Assembly (NCBI GenBank): GCA_030549775.1
Contig: CM060171.1
Coordinates: 4,561,001 to 4,625,000 of the forward strand
DNA: 64,000 nucleotides
Source of the DNA: Tamarix chinensis
Lineage: Eukaryota; Streptophyta; Magnoliopsida; Caryophyllales; Tamaricaceae
Direction of reading: 5' to 3'
The notes beneath the pieces were generated by a model, which saw only the letters and a program-made list of their open reading frames with translations, made no database searches and had not been told where the DNA came from. Numbering within the stretch: position 1 is the stretch's first letter; every line of letters starts with the position of its first letter. Below are positions 35,688 through 48,243 of this stretch, in pieces. Both the position numbers and the translations under genes were made by a program.

Positions 35688-38040
35688 TTAGCTTCTTGCT
35701 TGTCCTCAAGCAAGTTATGATTCAAACAGAATAAAAATAAACTAACTAACCACTTTTATAGGTCTCACGATTGCACTTAACATATGCAACAAGTCCTTTA
35801 AACTCCTAGGTCACCCTTAGAGGACGAGTAAGGTTTCATGAGGGTTTCACAGATGATATACCTACAAAATCATAAACAAATAATAATAATAATGAAAACA
35901 CACCCAACACCTTTAATCAATGTTGTCTCAGAATCTTTTACTCTCATAACAACAAGATTGGTGTTCAACCAAGATTCAACATTGAGAGATTTAAGGGATC
36001 AATTTCAATATATGGTTCATACATAAACATGAAAGGTATGGACAGATTAATAATATGGATGAAGATCTACCATGACTTAGTCACATCAAGATTCATCCCC
36101 ACTTTGGATACCTTCTATTTTTCTCTCTCTCTTAGATTCATGGCTACAGAGGTATAAAAACACTCAGGCATGTGAGGTAAGATGATAAAGATAACAAGTG
36201 ACTCACATATATAAACAAAGAAGACTCATATTCTTATAGATACCACCTCATGAAAGATATCAAATACCTGCCAAATGGACCGAACTATATGCTTAACTCT
36301 TGTGACTAATCTCCATCAGATCAAAGGCTTCTCATCTCAATAATCAAATAAGACTTACTTATTGGTTGTAATGGGCTTAAGGTATAGAAGTGTACAGAGT
36401 TTTTTAGGATTGTGGTGTAAAAGGGTAAAGAGCTAGTGGAACTATAATAATTAGATGAAATATAAGCATTAACTCCACATCAATAATAAATAATACACAC
36501 CTCAACCTTAACACCAAACTAGAACAATGAGATAAAAAAAATAGAACATGAATAAAACTTTTTCAACATCATCTCCATATCTCCCCCTCTTCCTTATATC
36601 ATATCATTTTCTTTATTTTTTTCTATCTTTTTTTTTTCATTCATTTTTTTTTCAATTTTTAATTTTTTATAAAAAGAATGATGACAATACCAAGAATATT
36701 TAAATACCATCTCTACCACCAAATATAACCAATTCCTTTTTCTTAGCATAAATACATATATTTCTTACACATACACTCACATACACAACCACTCTATATC
36801 CATAACGATTTGATCCCATTTCACTAGCTTTAAGCAAGGGTAAGGATAAGGCCTAAAGGTTATTTAATGTGGGTAATGAAGAAAAATATATGCTCAATAT
36901 ATATGCTCAAAGGGCTTCCATGGGGTGTATATCATGTATACATAATTTAAGATCATGCTATTTGGTCATGTGGTGGAAAATCCTAAGTTGCCTTTATCAT
37001 TTTCTCAATTAGAGCATGTTTTGACTATAAACTTCAACTTGCACACGAGTAAGTTCTGGTAGTCTCTAAAGTCTATTACAAGAGCTATGACAAGTAATTT
37101 GATCAAAGAAATTAAACATATATGAGTTTTGCAAAGAAAATTTGAAGCCAAGATAAGTATATACTTTCATGTAAATTCACTCAGAAAAAAAAAGGTACAT
37201 ATGGTTCAAAAGCTCACTGAGGAATGTGATGAATCTCAACATACCATATAGATGGTTTAAAAATCATATATATTATTTCTTCATTGATATCTAGACATAT
37301 ACATACGTGTTTCCTATATCGAAATTAACAAAAAAAAAATCTTCATAGCCAACACGCAATTTAAATCCTCTTGTTGACCGTAGCCAATTGGTAAATAAGG
37401 GTATCGTTCTATGCCAGGGATTGAGAAGGCTCGCCTCTATTTAATTAGTTCAAAAATAATAAAAATAAATAAATTAAATTAAAAATCTAAATCACACAAA
37501 ATGAAAAATAGAAAATAATAAAAGTAATAAATAAATAATAAAAATAATGGATAATTGCAAATAAGATAAATATGCTAGGGAAATCGAAATCCACCACTAG
37601 AGTAGGTCAAAATATAATAATAATTTCTAAGTCATCTTTTAATCATGATAAAGATATTGACCAAGTTGTAAGCCAAAAGCAAGTCTACACACCTTATGTT
37701 ACTTCCCTAAAATAATTAATACGACAAAGCGCCAATATTAATCATATTAAATACTAGTAGTATAGTAGCAACAAGTAGCTCCTATATTTAACTATATTTA
37801 ATGCATTAAATATAATTGGAAAAATGTCAATCTAAGTAACCAAACTAGTACAATAAGTATGTCTAGTTGTATTTATCTAATTTGACCCACACATATCTAA
37901 ATTTTCCACTACTTAGGTTAGAATCACAAAACTATCAGATAAATTGTTATCTAACCTAGCTGCAATTTATACATATAAATTCTAGCATATTTATAGGACC
38001 ACTTAGTAGGTAAATAATCCTACATATTGTCACTATAAGA
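35688..38040 (-). other. Interior of the Tat/Ogre-like element: non-coding
   Basis: No gag or pol motif found. The left end begins with the purine tract and the CCTCAAGCAA motif usual beside such LTRs. At about 37390 (- strand) TTGGCTACGGTCAACAAG resembles a decayed TTGGCGCCGTTGCCGGGG primer site, next to ACGATACCCTTATTTACC. The sequence right of that (37395-38040) would then belong to the 5' LTR. With only ~1.7 kb of interior this too appears to be a non-autonomous derivative or a deletion product. Confidence 0.5.
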
Positions 38041-38099
38041 AAACTAGAATAAGGCCTGTACTATATAAATTATACTTAACAGAATCACGACCTCTCAGT

Positions 38100-41000
38100 C
38101 TGAAAATATCTCTACACTCACTGCCGCCTCCCCTGCTCACTCTCTAAACCTTTCCTTCCCTTCCATCTCCATTAAATTGGATCATGACAATTATTATCTC
38201 TGGCGAACCACCATTAACGCTGCATTAGAAGCTTTTGAGCTTGAATATTTTATTCTTAATGATCCACCCATCTCCACTACAGCAGTGTATTCTGATTCCA
38301 CTACAAGTGGCACCGCCGTATCCCCATCTCCTTCAACTCTGTCATGGCCTCGTCGCGACAAGCTAGTTCTATTGTGGCTCCGCTCTACCATTACCGATCG
38401 TCTACTTAGCAACATCAATTCTGCTAAAACTACTCATGAAGCCTAGCTTATCCTTGAGCGCATCTTTCAATCTCAATCCAGAGCTCGTGTTATGCAAATT
38501 CGAATGCAACTACAAACTCTCACCAAGGGGTCTAAATCTATAGTGGAATATGTAGAGCAGAAGCAGCGACTTACAGGTACCCTAGTGGCCAATCTTCAAC
38601 CCATTTCCTCTGACGACATGGTTGGATACATTTTAATGGGCCTCAGAGACAAATACTCGACCTTTTATACCTCCATCCTCACCAGAACTGAATCCATATC
38701 GATTGATGACCTTTTGGGCATGCTTCTTCAAGAAGAAGAACATCTTGACAGATCCCGCAATCAACTTCTCCAAGCCAATGTGGCTACTGTCAACTATGGC
38801 CGCTCTCAGACTTATGAAGCTGCACCACACAACACTTATCGTGGACGTGGCAGAGGCAACCGAGGCTGCGGACGTGGTGCGCATCATCAACAACAACGTT
38901 CCAATGGCCAGCATATAGGCTCATTTACCACCAGTCATCCTCAAGGTCATCATAGGCCTCGTATTCAATGTCAGATTTGCACCAAACTTGGTCACTCAGC
39001 TATTCAATGCTACAATTGCTTTAATCATGCATATGTTGTGGATAATGTGTCTAATATTTCAACACTATTGGCTGAACCTGATCGCCCCATTGACACTGAT
39101 TGGTATTTTGATTCTGGGGCATCTAATCATGTAACTGCCAATCTTAACAACCTATCCATTCATGGAGAGTATACCGGTAATGAGAAAGTAGTAGTTGGTA
39201 ATGGTATGACCTTACCTATTACTCATGTTGGATCATCTTCTTTTGTAACTCGTAAATCTCCATTTGTTCTATCTAATATGTTATGTGTGCCCCGTATATC
39301 TAAAAACCTTCTGAGTGTATCCCAATTAACCAAAGACAATGATGTATCTATTGAATTCTTTTCTAACTCTTGTGTTATAAAAAATTCTCAGGGTCTTCCG
39401 CTTCTCCAGGGACGTCTTGAGCATGGCCTCTACAAACTTCCCACTATTATGTCCTCACCAAGTGCCTTCCTTGGAGTCAAAACAAATGTTCACGGTTGGC
39501 ATGCTCGCCTTGGTCATCCAAATGAAAGAATAACCCGAAAACTCATTTCTAGTTTTTCGTTACCAGTTTCATCACATATTTTTCCTAGTGTTTGTGGCTC
39601 ATGTCAGCTTGGCAAGGCCCATCGTAGTCCACTATGTGTGTCACATAAGTGTTCCCTTATTCCCTTCCACCTTATTTACTCTGATGTTTGGGGGCCTACC
39701 CCAGTTTCTTCACTTAATGGCAACCATTATTATGTTTCCTTTCTTGATGACTACTCCAAATATCTATGGATTTACTTTATGCCAAATAAGTCTCAAGTCT
39801 TTGATATTTTTTGCCGCTTTCATGCCATGGTGCAAACCCAATTTCAAGCTACTATTAAATTTGTCTAAACTAACTGGGGTGGGGAATATCGTAACATCTC
39901 AACATTCCTTCACAATCTTGGAATTGGGCATCGCATATCCTGCCCTCACACACAGGAACAAAATGGGGCCATCGAACGACGAAATCGTGACATTATCAAT
40001 AAAGGCCTAGCCCTTCTTGCTCATGCTAATATTCCATTCACTCTCTGGGAACATGCTTTTCATACCGCCATCTTCCTCATTAACTATACCCTTACTCCAC
40101 TTCTCAATTATTCCTCACCACACCAACTCCTTTTCCAAAAACCCCTAGCTATGCCTCTCTTCGTACTTTTGGATGCTTATGTTATCCGTACACCCATCCC
40201 TACAACTCTAATAAAATGGCTTTTCGCTCCACTCCATGCATCTTTATTAGCTATAGTTCTAAACATCGAGGCTACCTCTGTCTTCAACCGACCACTTCCC
40301 GTATCTACATCTCTCGTCATGTCATCTTTGATGAAACTAGCTTCCCTTATCATACTCTCATCAAGTCACCTACGTCCACTCCACACCCACAACTCCCTTC
40401 CACCTCCCTTCGTCTTTTGCATCAGGCTTCGATGGGCACTCCTACTGCTGTCCCTCCTAGTCTTACTCCCCCTGCTTTACCTCGCTCACCTTCCCATGGC
40501 CCATTCCCCACAACTGGATCTGCCTCCTCTCATGATCCCACTTCTGAAAATGTCCCTTCTTCAGTCCCCACCTCCACTCTCCTCCTTGACCACCCTCACT
40601 CTTCCCCTCTCTTACGTTCTTCCTCTCACTCCACACACCCCATGGTTACTCGTTCTCGTACGGGAAACCTAAAGCCTCGGGTCTTTCATGCATCTGCTAC
40701 ATCCACTCCCTCTATTCCTCGCACTGCTGCCCAAGCTCACAAAGATCCCGCTTGGCATGCAGCTATGAATGAGAAGTACTCTACTCTTCAACGTAATAAC
40801 ACATGGACCCTTGTCCCTAAACCCTTGCACACTAACATAGTAGGTAACAAGTGGTTATTTCGTGTTAAATACAATGCCTATGGTTCTATTGCTAGGTACA
40901 AGGCTCATCTTGTTGCGCAGGGATTTAGTCAGCAACCTGGTGTTGATGTCTTCCAGACTTTTAGTCCTGTTGTTAAACCCACTACTGTTCGCCTAATACT

Positions 41001-42239
41001 GTCTCTGGCCGTCACTCATGGTTGGTCTTTACGCCAGCTAAATGTCAACAATGCTTTCTTAAATGGTGATTTACAAAAGTCGGTCTATATGAAGCAACCT
41101 TCGGGCTATATTGACTCTTCTCACCCGGACTATGTATGCCGCCTGAATAAGGCACTATATAGGCTTAAACAGGCACCGCGAGCTTGATTTGATAAACTTC
41201 ATGACACCTTCAGGCAACTCGGATTCTCTTCATGATACACTGACTCATCTCTGTTTGTCCAACTTTACGGTTCCTCTACTGTGTATGTTCTGGTCTATGT
41301 TGATGACATTATTGTCACTGGTAATGACCAACACTTTATTGACACATTTGTATAGGCTCTTGACAGACTTTTCTCCATCAAGGACCTTGGTTTTCCATCC
41401 TACTTCTTGGGTCTTGAGGTGTCCCATACTTCCACTGGTTTGCATCTTGTTAGCGCAAGTACATCCACGATCTTCTGAAAAAACTTCACATGCATAACTC
41501 CAAACCAGTTCCTTCTCTTGCAGACACCATCACTCATCTCCTTGATCAAGGAGAACTCATGTCTGATCCTACTCTATTTCGTAGTGCTGTCGGTGCTCTG
41601 CAATATGCAACTATTACTCGGCTAGAGATATCCTTTGCTGTTAATCGGGTATGTCAATTCATGCATAGTCCACGGCTATCCCATTGGAAAGCTGTCAAGA
41701 GCATCTTCAGATATCTTCAAGACACCATCACTCATGGTCTCTCCCTACGGGCTGTTGGCTCCTCCACTCTCACGGCCTTCTCTGATACTGATTGGGCTGG
41801 CAACCTAATTGATCGCCGCTCTACTCATGTGTATGCTGTGCTTTATGGTGGTAACCTCATTAGTTGGTCTTCTCGAAAACAATCTGTCGTTGCGCATTCC
41901 AGTACTGAAGCAGAATATCGGGGTCTTGCATTTGCCACAACTAAACTTATTTGGATCCAACAAATGCTTCGTGAACTTGGCATCTCACTCTCGTCCTCTC
42001 CAGTCCTATTATGTGACAACCTTAGTGTCGGATATATGACCCAGAATCTTGTGTTCCATCAACGATCGAAGCATATTCAAATTGACTACCACTTTGTCCG
42101 TGAAAAGGTTCATCGTGGTGATCTCACTGTTCGTTATTTGTGTTCGGGTGATCAAACTATCGATATCTTCACCAAATCGCTCAGCTCAACACGCTTCAAG
42201 CTACTCCAGTCCAAACTCACTGTGTCTCTCTCTCAGTAG
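38100..42239 (+). pseudogene. Ale-like copia gag-pol, four premature stops and frameshifts
   Basis: gag starts with LDHDNYYLWRTTINAALEAF (38174 on), the UBN2 gag pattern. A stop TAG at 38444-38446 sits where the family has Trp (HEA-LILERIF). The zinc knuckle near 38970-39014 (CQICTKLGHSAIQCYN) is CCHC. Protease: WYFDSGASNHVT near 39101. Integrase: WHARLGHPNERI and CGSCQLGKAHRSP (HHCC) near 39498-39610, then YSDVWGP. A stop TAA at 39866-39868 replaces Gln before TNWGGEYR, and E follows in GAIERRNRD. There is a frameshift near 40140. [17 protein letters not shown] and [12 protein letters not shown], a stop TGA at 41185-41187 (Trp in relatives), YVDDII at 41296-41313, and another shift near 41460-41490. 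RNase H: STEAEYRGLAFATTKLIW. It ends at 42239. Dead, but all domains are recognisable. Confidence 0.92.
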
Positions 42240-42244
42240 AGTTT

Positions 42245-42253
42245 GCGGGGGGA
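42245..42253 (+). other. Polypurine tract of the Ale-like element
   Basis: GCGGGGGGA directly after the pol stop and before the LTR start TATAAGG, the usual place for this lineage. Confidence 0.75.
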
Positions 42254-42292
42254 TATAAGGATAAGATCAAATACCTAGTCAATTGTTGAATT

Positions 42293-42892
42293 TGTTGGGT
42301 GTATAGTATAGAAATATAATAAAAATACCAGAAAAATTTTGTCCGAGCCCACCGAATTCACGATGTGTCCTTAAGACGATTTTGCTCCCTCACACGGTGC
42401 TCAAGGTTGTGAACAATCGTCTTCCAGGATAGAACGGATTTTCGTTCCTATCAGATGTAGCACTTTAATCTAATAGGATTCCAACGAACGCAACGTTATG
42501 CTTGTACTCAACTAGGAATATATGAATCGAAAAAGTAGAGAGAGAGAGAACTATTGGAATTTCTGAAAAAATCTGAATTTCCAAAATTGATCTTTTCGGT
42601 TGATGGTGGGGGCTATTTATAGAGTTAATGAAGTCTCTTTGAAAAGACACCAAATCAACAATCATGACTCTTCAAATTAATTCAAATGAAAAGACACCAA
42701 GTCAACAATCATGACTTTTCAAATTAATTCAAATGAAAAGGCACCAAGTCAACAAACATGACTTTTCAAATTAATTCAAATGAAAATGCACCAATTCAAC
42801 AATCATGACTTTTCAAAAAAAAAAAACCTCTTATATATATATATATATTTATATATTTATATATATATATATATATTACAATCTATTTAACA
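42293..42892 (-). repeat. copia LTR, left copy (3' LTR), 600 bp
   Basis: It contains about four tandem 47-bp units (42638-42815) with AAAAGACACCAAGTCAACAA and CATGACTTTTCAAATTAATT words, followed by an (AT)n tract. That tract is longer than in the other LTR and explains most of the 31-bp length difference. Confidence 0.93.
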
Positions 42893-42906
42893 ATCCCCCA
42901 CTAGAT
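42893..42906 (-). other. Polypurine tract of the copia element
   Basis: On the - strand CTAGTGGGGGAT directly precedes the LTR start TGTTAAATAG. Confidence 0.85.
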
Positions 42907-43571
42907 TGTAATATATCACAAGCATGAACAAATTATGCTTAAATTAGTATCTCTCACATTACCCTACCACAAAGTAATAATATCTTTTCGTGGAATGCGT
43001 CCATTCCCTGTATGAAAGATAAAATTAACTTTCATTCCATAATTACTCTAACTGAGCACAAGTGAAGAAAACTGCATCTGGATAAGTAGTTTGATACTTT
43101 GAACTTTCCATAGTGAATTTCTATCGGATTTACTGGCCAATCAGTGGACAGATCTGCCTTGAACAGTCAGCCGTCTAGTGTAAACCGAGACAATAGAAAA
43201 CACACAGTTTCCTTCAAGCATAGTTGGTTCTCACGTTTGTGTTCGTTTCGACCATGAACACCTCCTGGTTCTGTGAGTGTGTTAGAGAATTCAGCCTTCA
43301 AAATTCTCACAGAAGCGGCCCCTTCCCACTCACATAGGTGATCTCCTAATTATTATATCCTTTAGATATTTTACTTAAACATGTTAAGTTATAGGGATCA
43401 TTAAAAGCATAGCTTAACCTTATCCTTTCTTTGCACTGTTTCATCATAGGAATGGGTAGATAAAAATTAGATTCCTCAGTGCAACACCGAGTCATCCATA
43501 GTTCAGTTTTCCCATTGAACCTAGATCTTGGGATCTCCAGTCAACTAGGTTGGGTTGCCACCATGACGACT
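42907..43571 (-). other. 3' untranslated region of the copia element
   Basis: No gene seen. About 665 bp between the pol stop and the purine tract, with short open frames only. Confidence 0.7.
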
Positions 43572-43641
43572 CTATATATCCATAGGCTTTAGGCCCATTC
43601 CCCTTGATGAAATTTCTACTTGCTTTCTAGTTAATGCCTTA

Positions 43642-43679
<38 letters not shown>

Positions 43680-43712
43680 ATCAATTGAGATAATTCCACT
43701 AGAAAGAAACCT

Positions 43713-43763
<51 letters not shown>

Positions 43764-46507
43764 CTTACTCCGTGCCCTACTAATTGCAGACTGGCTATCA
43801 CAATGGATACGTATGGGTGGCATAGGTTTTTCCCAACATGGGATATCTTCTAGTAAGTCTCTAAGCCATTCAGCTTCTTCCCCGACTTTATCTAAAGCAA
43901 TAAATTCAGACTCCATTGTTGACCTCGCGATACATGTTTGTTTAGATGATTTCCAAGATATTGCACCACTTCCAAGAGTGAACACATATCCACTAGTAGA
44001 CTTAGAGTTCCTAGAATCCGATATCCAATTCGCATCAGTGTAGCCTTCTACCACTGCTGGATATCTCTTGTAGTGTAATCCAAAGTTCTTGGTGTGCTTT
44101 AGATATCCTAGAACTCGAATGATCGCTTTCCAATGTTCCCTATTAGGGTTACTGGTATAGCGACTAAGCCTGTTAACTGCATTAGCAATATCCGGTCTCG
44201 TGCAGTTCATGAGATACATAATACTGCCTATTATACGTGAATATTCTAATTGTGAAAAACTGGCACCCGTATTTTTCATCAAATGAATATTCACCTCCAA
44301 TGGTGTCTTAGCTGGGTTAATATTGTACTCCTTGAATCGATCAAGTATTTTTCAACATAATGAGATTGAGACAATATTAATCCATCAGATGTTCTAGAAA
44401 TCTTAATTCCTAATATAACATCTGCAAGACCCATGTCTTTCATATCAAAACTTCGGGTGAGCATCCATTTGGTAGAGTTAATAATATCATTATTATTACC
44501 CATTATGAGCATATCATCTACGTATAGACACACTATAACGTAGCCTTTATGAGTGTCTTTGACATAAACACATTTGTCAGACTCATTTATCCTGAATCGA
44601 TTTGACAACATTACACTGTCAAATTTCTCATGCCATTGCTTAGGTGCCTATTTTAATCCATAGAGAGATTTAATAAGCCGACAAACCTTTTTCTCTTGAC
44701 CGGGAGCAATGAACCCCTCGGGTTGTTCCATATAGATCTCTTCCTCTAATTCACCATTCAAGAATGCTGTTTTTACATCCATTTGATGTACTTCAAGACC
44801 CTTTACAGCTGCTATTGCCAATAGCATACGTATAGACGTAATTCTTGTAACTGGTGAATATGTGTCGAAAAAATCAACATCTTCCTTTTGCTTGTATCCT
44901 TTAACTACAAGCCTTGCCTTGTATTTGTCAATTGAACCATCGGCCTTTAATTTCTTCTTAAAGATCCACTTACATCCTAGGGGTTTATTCCCAGGAGGCA
45001 AGTCCACTACTTCCCATGTGTGATTCATGATGGATTCAATTTCACTATTTATTGCTTCTTTCCAATAAGAAGATTCAGGAGAGGATATAGCTTCTTTAAA
45101 TGTTTGAGGCTCATTTTCTAACAAATATGTTAGATAATCAGGTCCAAATGATTTAGAGATCCTAGCTCTCTTACTTCGTCTAGGTTTATCTGAATTTACT
45201 TCTTTATTCTCATCACCAATAGACTCTCTTAGCCTCTTTAGTGAAACTGATTCATTATTCATTTTGTAGGGAAAAATATTTTCAAAGAATATAGCATCCC
45301 TTGATTCTATAATAGTGTTGGCATCAATATCAGGAACCTCTGATTTGTGGACAAGGAAACGATATGCACTACTGTTATGTGCATAACCAATAAATACACA
45401 ATCAATGGTTTTCGGTCCTAACTTAGTCCTTTTAGGTTTGGGAATTGCTACTTTTGCTAAGCACCCCCACACCTTTAAGTATTTATAGTTAGGCTTGTGA
45501 CCTTTCCATAACTCATATGGAATATTGTGGGTTTTCTTATGAGGCATCTTATTCAGAATATAATTTGCAGTTAATAAGGCTTCCCCCCACAAGTTTTGCG
45601 GTAAACCAGAACTAATCAACATGGCATTCATCATGTCCTTCAAAGTTCTATTCTTGCGTTCTGCAATTCCATTAGATTGAGGCGTATAAGGAGCAGTAGT
45701 TTGGTGAATAATACCATTTTCTAAACAAACTTGTTCAAAAGGGTATTCGTATTCACCTCCTCTGTCGCTTCTTATAGCCTTAATCTTTCTACCAAGTTGA
45801 TTCTCAACTTCTGCTTTGAAGTGTTTAAGCATATCAATTGCTTCATCTTTGCTTCGTAGCAAATACACATAGCAATAACGGGTGCTATCATCTATGAAAG
45901 TAATAAAATACTTTTTACCACCTCTAGTTTGCACAAATTTTAAATCACACACATCAGTGTGAATTAAATCTAGAGGTTCGGTGTTCCTTTCAATAGAATG
46001 AAAGGGTTTCCTTGCCATCTTGGCCTCAACACATATTTCACATTTATGATTAGGATTAAACTCACATTTAGGCAAACACTCTAAATTAATTAACCTTCGA
46101 ATGGTATCATAATTAACATGTCCTAATCGTTCATGCCAAATATTAAATGACTCAGTCATGTAAGAAGAAGAAACACTCTTATTATTATTAACTTTGGGTA
46201 CAATAGTCATTATATTCATCTTAAAGAGCCCATCACTGAGATAGCCCTTTCCTACAAACATCTCATTCTTAATAAGTATAAATTGATCGGATACAAAGAT
46301 CAACTTAAAACCATTCCTACTTAGTAGGGATCCTGAAATTAAATTCTTCCGGATATCCGGTACATGGAGCACATCATTCAAAGTAAGGTTTTTTCCGCTT
46401 GTCAACTTCAGTATCACCTTTCCACGACCAATGACCTTAGAAGATGAAGCATTTCCCATGAAGAGTTGTTCTTCATCATCTTCTATAGGTTGATACTCAA
46501 AAAACAT
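43572..46507 (-). pseudogene. copia pol: protease end, integrase, RT, RNase H; one stop and one frameshift
   Basis: First part 46507-44648 (619 aa). The protease C-terminal side is followed by integrase [13 protein letters not shown] and [14 protein letters not shown] (HHCC). Its catalytic acid triad is seen in [13 protein letters not shown] and [10 protein letters not shown]. Then come RT entry [14 protein letters not shown] and [14 protein letters not shown] at 44648-44650 follows SLYGLK, where relatives have Gln before APKQW. Reading resumes in frame and RT continues through CLYVDDMLIMG (44520-44550). A single-base loss near 44350 (a run of A in the [11 protein letters not shown] region) shifts the frame. 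The last part, 44300-43572, holds the RT end ([10 protein letters not shown]) and RNase H ([41 protein letters not shown]). Only these lesions plus the gag stop prevent one polyprotein. Confidence 0.93.
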
Positions 46508-46552
46508 CCACTTGTTACCACATATGTGACGAGTGACTCCGGTGTCTACCCA

Positions 46553-47485
46553 TCATTCCTTAGCATTGCCTATAAGGTTGCATTGTGACACTACTGCGGA
46601 TAGATTGATAACATCAAGATCTTCAGATAAGTTGTCTATCTCTGTGACATTCGCTTGAGCATTAATTTTCTTAGACTTTTTCGGATTGCGACAATCCTTT
46701 GCACGGTGCCCTTGCTTACCACATTCATAGCACTTTCCCTTGAATTTCTTGGAGACATTAGATCCTGTATTATAACTATCTCCATTGTGCTTCCTTTTCT
46801 TGCTCTTCTTTGATCCGTTTTCCACCACATTGGCTCTTGATGCCATTAGATTTGAGCCTCCGGACTTGCGGTTGTCTTCCTCAATTCTTAGACGGACTAT
46901 GAGATCCTCAAGTTTCATTTCCTTACGCTTATGCTTGAGGTAGTTCTTAAAATCTTTCCAATATGGTGGTAATTTTTCAATTACCGCTGCTACCTGAAAA
47001 GACTCACTTAGGGACATACCCTCAGCATGAATGTCATGAATAATAACCTGAATCTCTTCCACTTGGGATATTACTGACTTGTTATCCACCATTTTATAAT
47101 CGAGAAAACGACCAACAATAAATTTCTTTATTCCGGCGTCCTCTGTCTTATACTTGGTATCTAAAGAATCCCACAGTTCCTTTGCCGTTTTAGTACCAGA
47201 ATACACATTATATAATGTGTCATCCAAACCATTTAGAATATAATTCTTGCAAAGAAAGTCGGAATGATTCCATGCATCTATTGCAGCCACTTTGACTACA
47301 TCAGTCTCTTTTTCATCAACCTTTGGAGGACTCTCATTGAGATACTTTGCCAAATTTAATGTAGTCAGATAGAAAAGCATCTTTTGTTGCCAACGCTTAA
47401 AATCTGACCCATTGAACTTTGGTGGCTTTTCACCAACACCCACAGGATTTGTAGAACTTGCAACAATATTTGCAGATGAAGCCAT
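46553..47485 (-). CDS. copia gag (capsid and nucleocapsid), 310 aa, ends at a TGA inside the gag-pol frame
   Basis: Starts [16 protein letters not shown]. The capsid region from about residue 20 has [20 protein letters not shown], then [13 protein letters not shown] and [20 protein letters not shown], all typical plant copia gag words. A basic stretch ([10 protein letters not shown]) precedes the zinc knuckle [14 protein letters not shown] (about residues 250-265), which binds genomic RNA during packaging. The frame stops at TGA 46553-46555 and then continues in the same frame into [13 protein letters not shown], the protease active site (DTG), before the next ATG at 46507. The TGA lies where relatives have Trp. 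It could be a simple nonsense mutation or could limit pol expression by readthrough. A mutation is more likely, since the downstream part is also broken. Confidence 0.85.
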   Translation of the reverse strand: MASSANIVASSTNPVGVGEKPPKFNGSDFKRWQQKMLFYLTTLNLAKYLNESPPKVDEKETDVVKVAAIDAWNHSDFLCKNYILNGLDDTLYNVYSGTKTAKELWDSLDTKYKTEDAGIKKFIVGRFLDYKMVDNKSVISQVEEIQVIIHDIHAEGMSLSESFQVAAVIEKLPPYWKDFKNYLKHKRKEMKLEDLIVRLRIEEDNRKSGGSNLMASRANVVENGSKKSKKRKHNGDSYNTGSNVSKKFKGKCYECGKQGHRAKDCRNPKKSKKINAQANVTEIDNLSEDLDVINLSAVVSQCNLIGNAKE

Positions 47486-47616
47486 TTCTGTTACAAAAAC
47501 AGAAGTTCGACAAATAACAAAGGAGTAGAAGAAAACTAGTAGAATTATTTATCAAATAAATACCACTTTCTATACTATAACAAATAAAGGAAATAAAAAG
47601 AAAATCGTCTTAAGAT
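47486..47616 (-). other. copia 5' leader lacking a canonical tRNA primer site; 14-bp inverted repeat with U5
   Basis: In element sense the LTR ends ACACCCAACA and is followed by AT, then CTTAAGACGATTTT (47614-47601). No TGG-initial primer site such as TGGTATCAGAGC is present. The exact complement AAAATCGTCTTAAG occurs inside the LTR at 47707-47694 (- strand), so the RNA could form a perfect 14-bp stem with a loop of about 79 nt across the LTR/leader boundary. Confidence 0.75.
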
Positions 47617-48185
47617 TGTTGGGTGTATAGTATAGAAATATAATAAAAATACCAGAAAAATTTTGTCCGAGCCCACCGAATTCACGATGTGTCCTTAAGA
47701 CGATTTTGCTCCCTCACACGGTGCTCAAGGTTGTGAACAATCGTCTTCTAGGATAGAACGGATTTTCGTTCCTATCAGATGTAGCACTTTAATCTAATAG
47801 GATTCCAACGAACGTAACGTTATGCTTGTACTCAACTAGGAATATATGAATCGAAAAAGTAGAGAGAGAGAGAACTATTGGAATTTCTGAAAAAATCTGA
47901 ATTTCCAAAATTGATCTTTTCGGTTGATGGTGGGGGCTATTTATAGAGTTAATGAAGTCTCTTTGAAAAGACACCAAATCAACAATCATAACTCTTCAAA
48001 TTAATTCAAATGAAAAGACACCAAGTCAACAATCATGACTTTTCAAATTAATTCAAATGAAAAGACACCAAGTCAATAAACATGACTTTTCAAATTAATT
48101 CAAATAAAAATGCATCAATTCAACAATCATGACTTTTCAAAAAAAAAACCCTCTTATATATATATATATTACAATCTATTTAACA
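47617..48185 (-). repeat. copia LTR, right copy (5' LTR), 569 bp
   Basis: Same sequence as 42293-42892 apart from scattered substitutions (for example CTTCTAGGAT versus CTTCCAGGAT, ACGTAACG versus ACGCAACG) and a shorter AT tract. It includes about four 47-bp tandem units at 47965-48140. Confidence 0.93.
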
Positions 48186-48243
48186 AAATTATTCTATTAT
48201 CTCTGTAGTATTTTATATATACTACCATTCACTCACTAAAACA

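Larger units (their letters stand above)
42293..48185 (-). mobile_element. Full-length Ty1/copia retrotransposon, 5,893 bp, lightly degraded
   Basis: LTRs are at 42293-42892 (600 bp) and 47617-48185 (569 bp), both TGTTGGGTGTATAG...TTTAACA on the + strand. The flanks are GAATT (42288-42292) and AAATT (48186-48190), a duplication with one mismatch. On the - strand: LTR, leader, gag (47485-46553), pol (46507-43572), a 680-bp 3' untranslated region, a purine tract and LTR. The coding region has only two nonsense codons and one single-base shift. The LTRs differ mainly in AT-repeat length and a handful of bases. It is nested in the LTR of the Ale-like element. Confidence 0.93.
38041..48243 (+). 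mobile_element. Ale/Retrofit-like Ty1/copia element (+), interrupted by a second copia
   Basis: One gag-pol on the + strand (about 38100-42239) ends in a CAG-stop context. The purine tract GCGGGGGGA lies at 42245-42253 and an LTR start TATAAGGATAAG at 42254. That LTR is cut at 42292 by the copia at 42293-48185 and resumes at 48191, ending CACTAAAACA near 48243. A clear 5' LTR was not found. Sequence ending ATACTTAACA at 38082 is a weak candidate. Confidence 0.6.
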
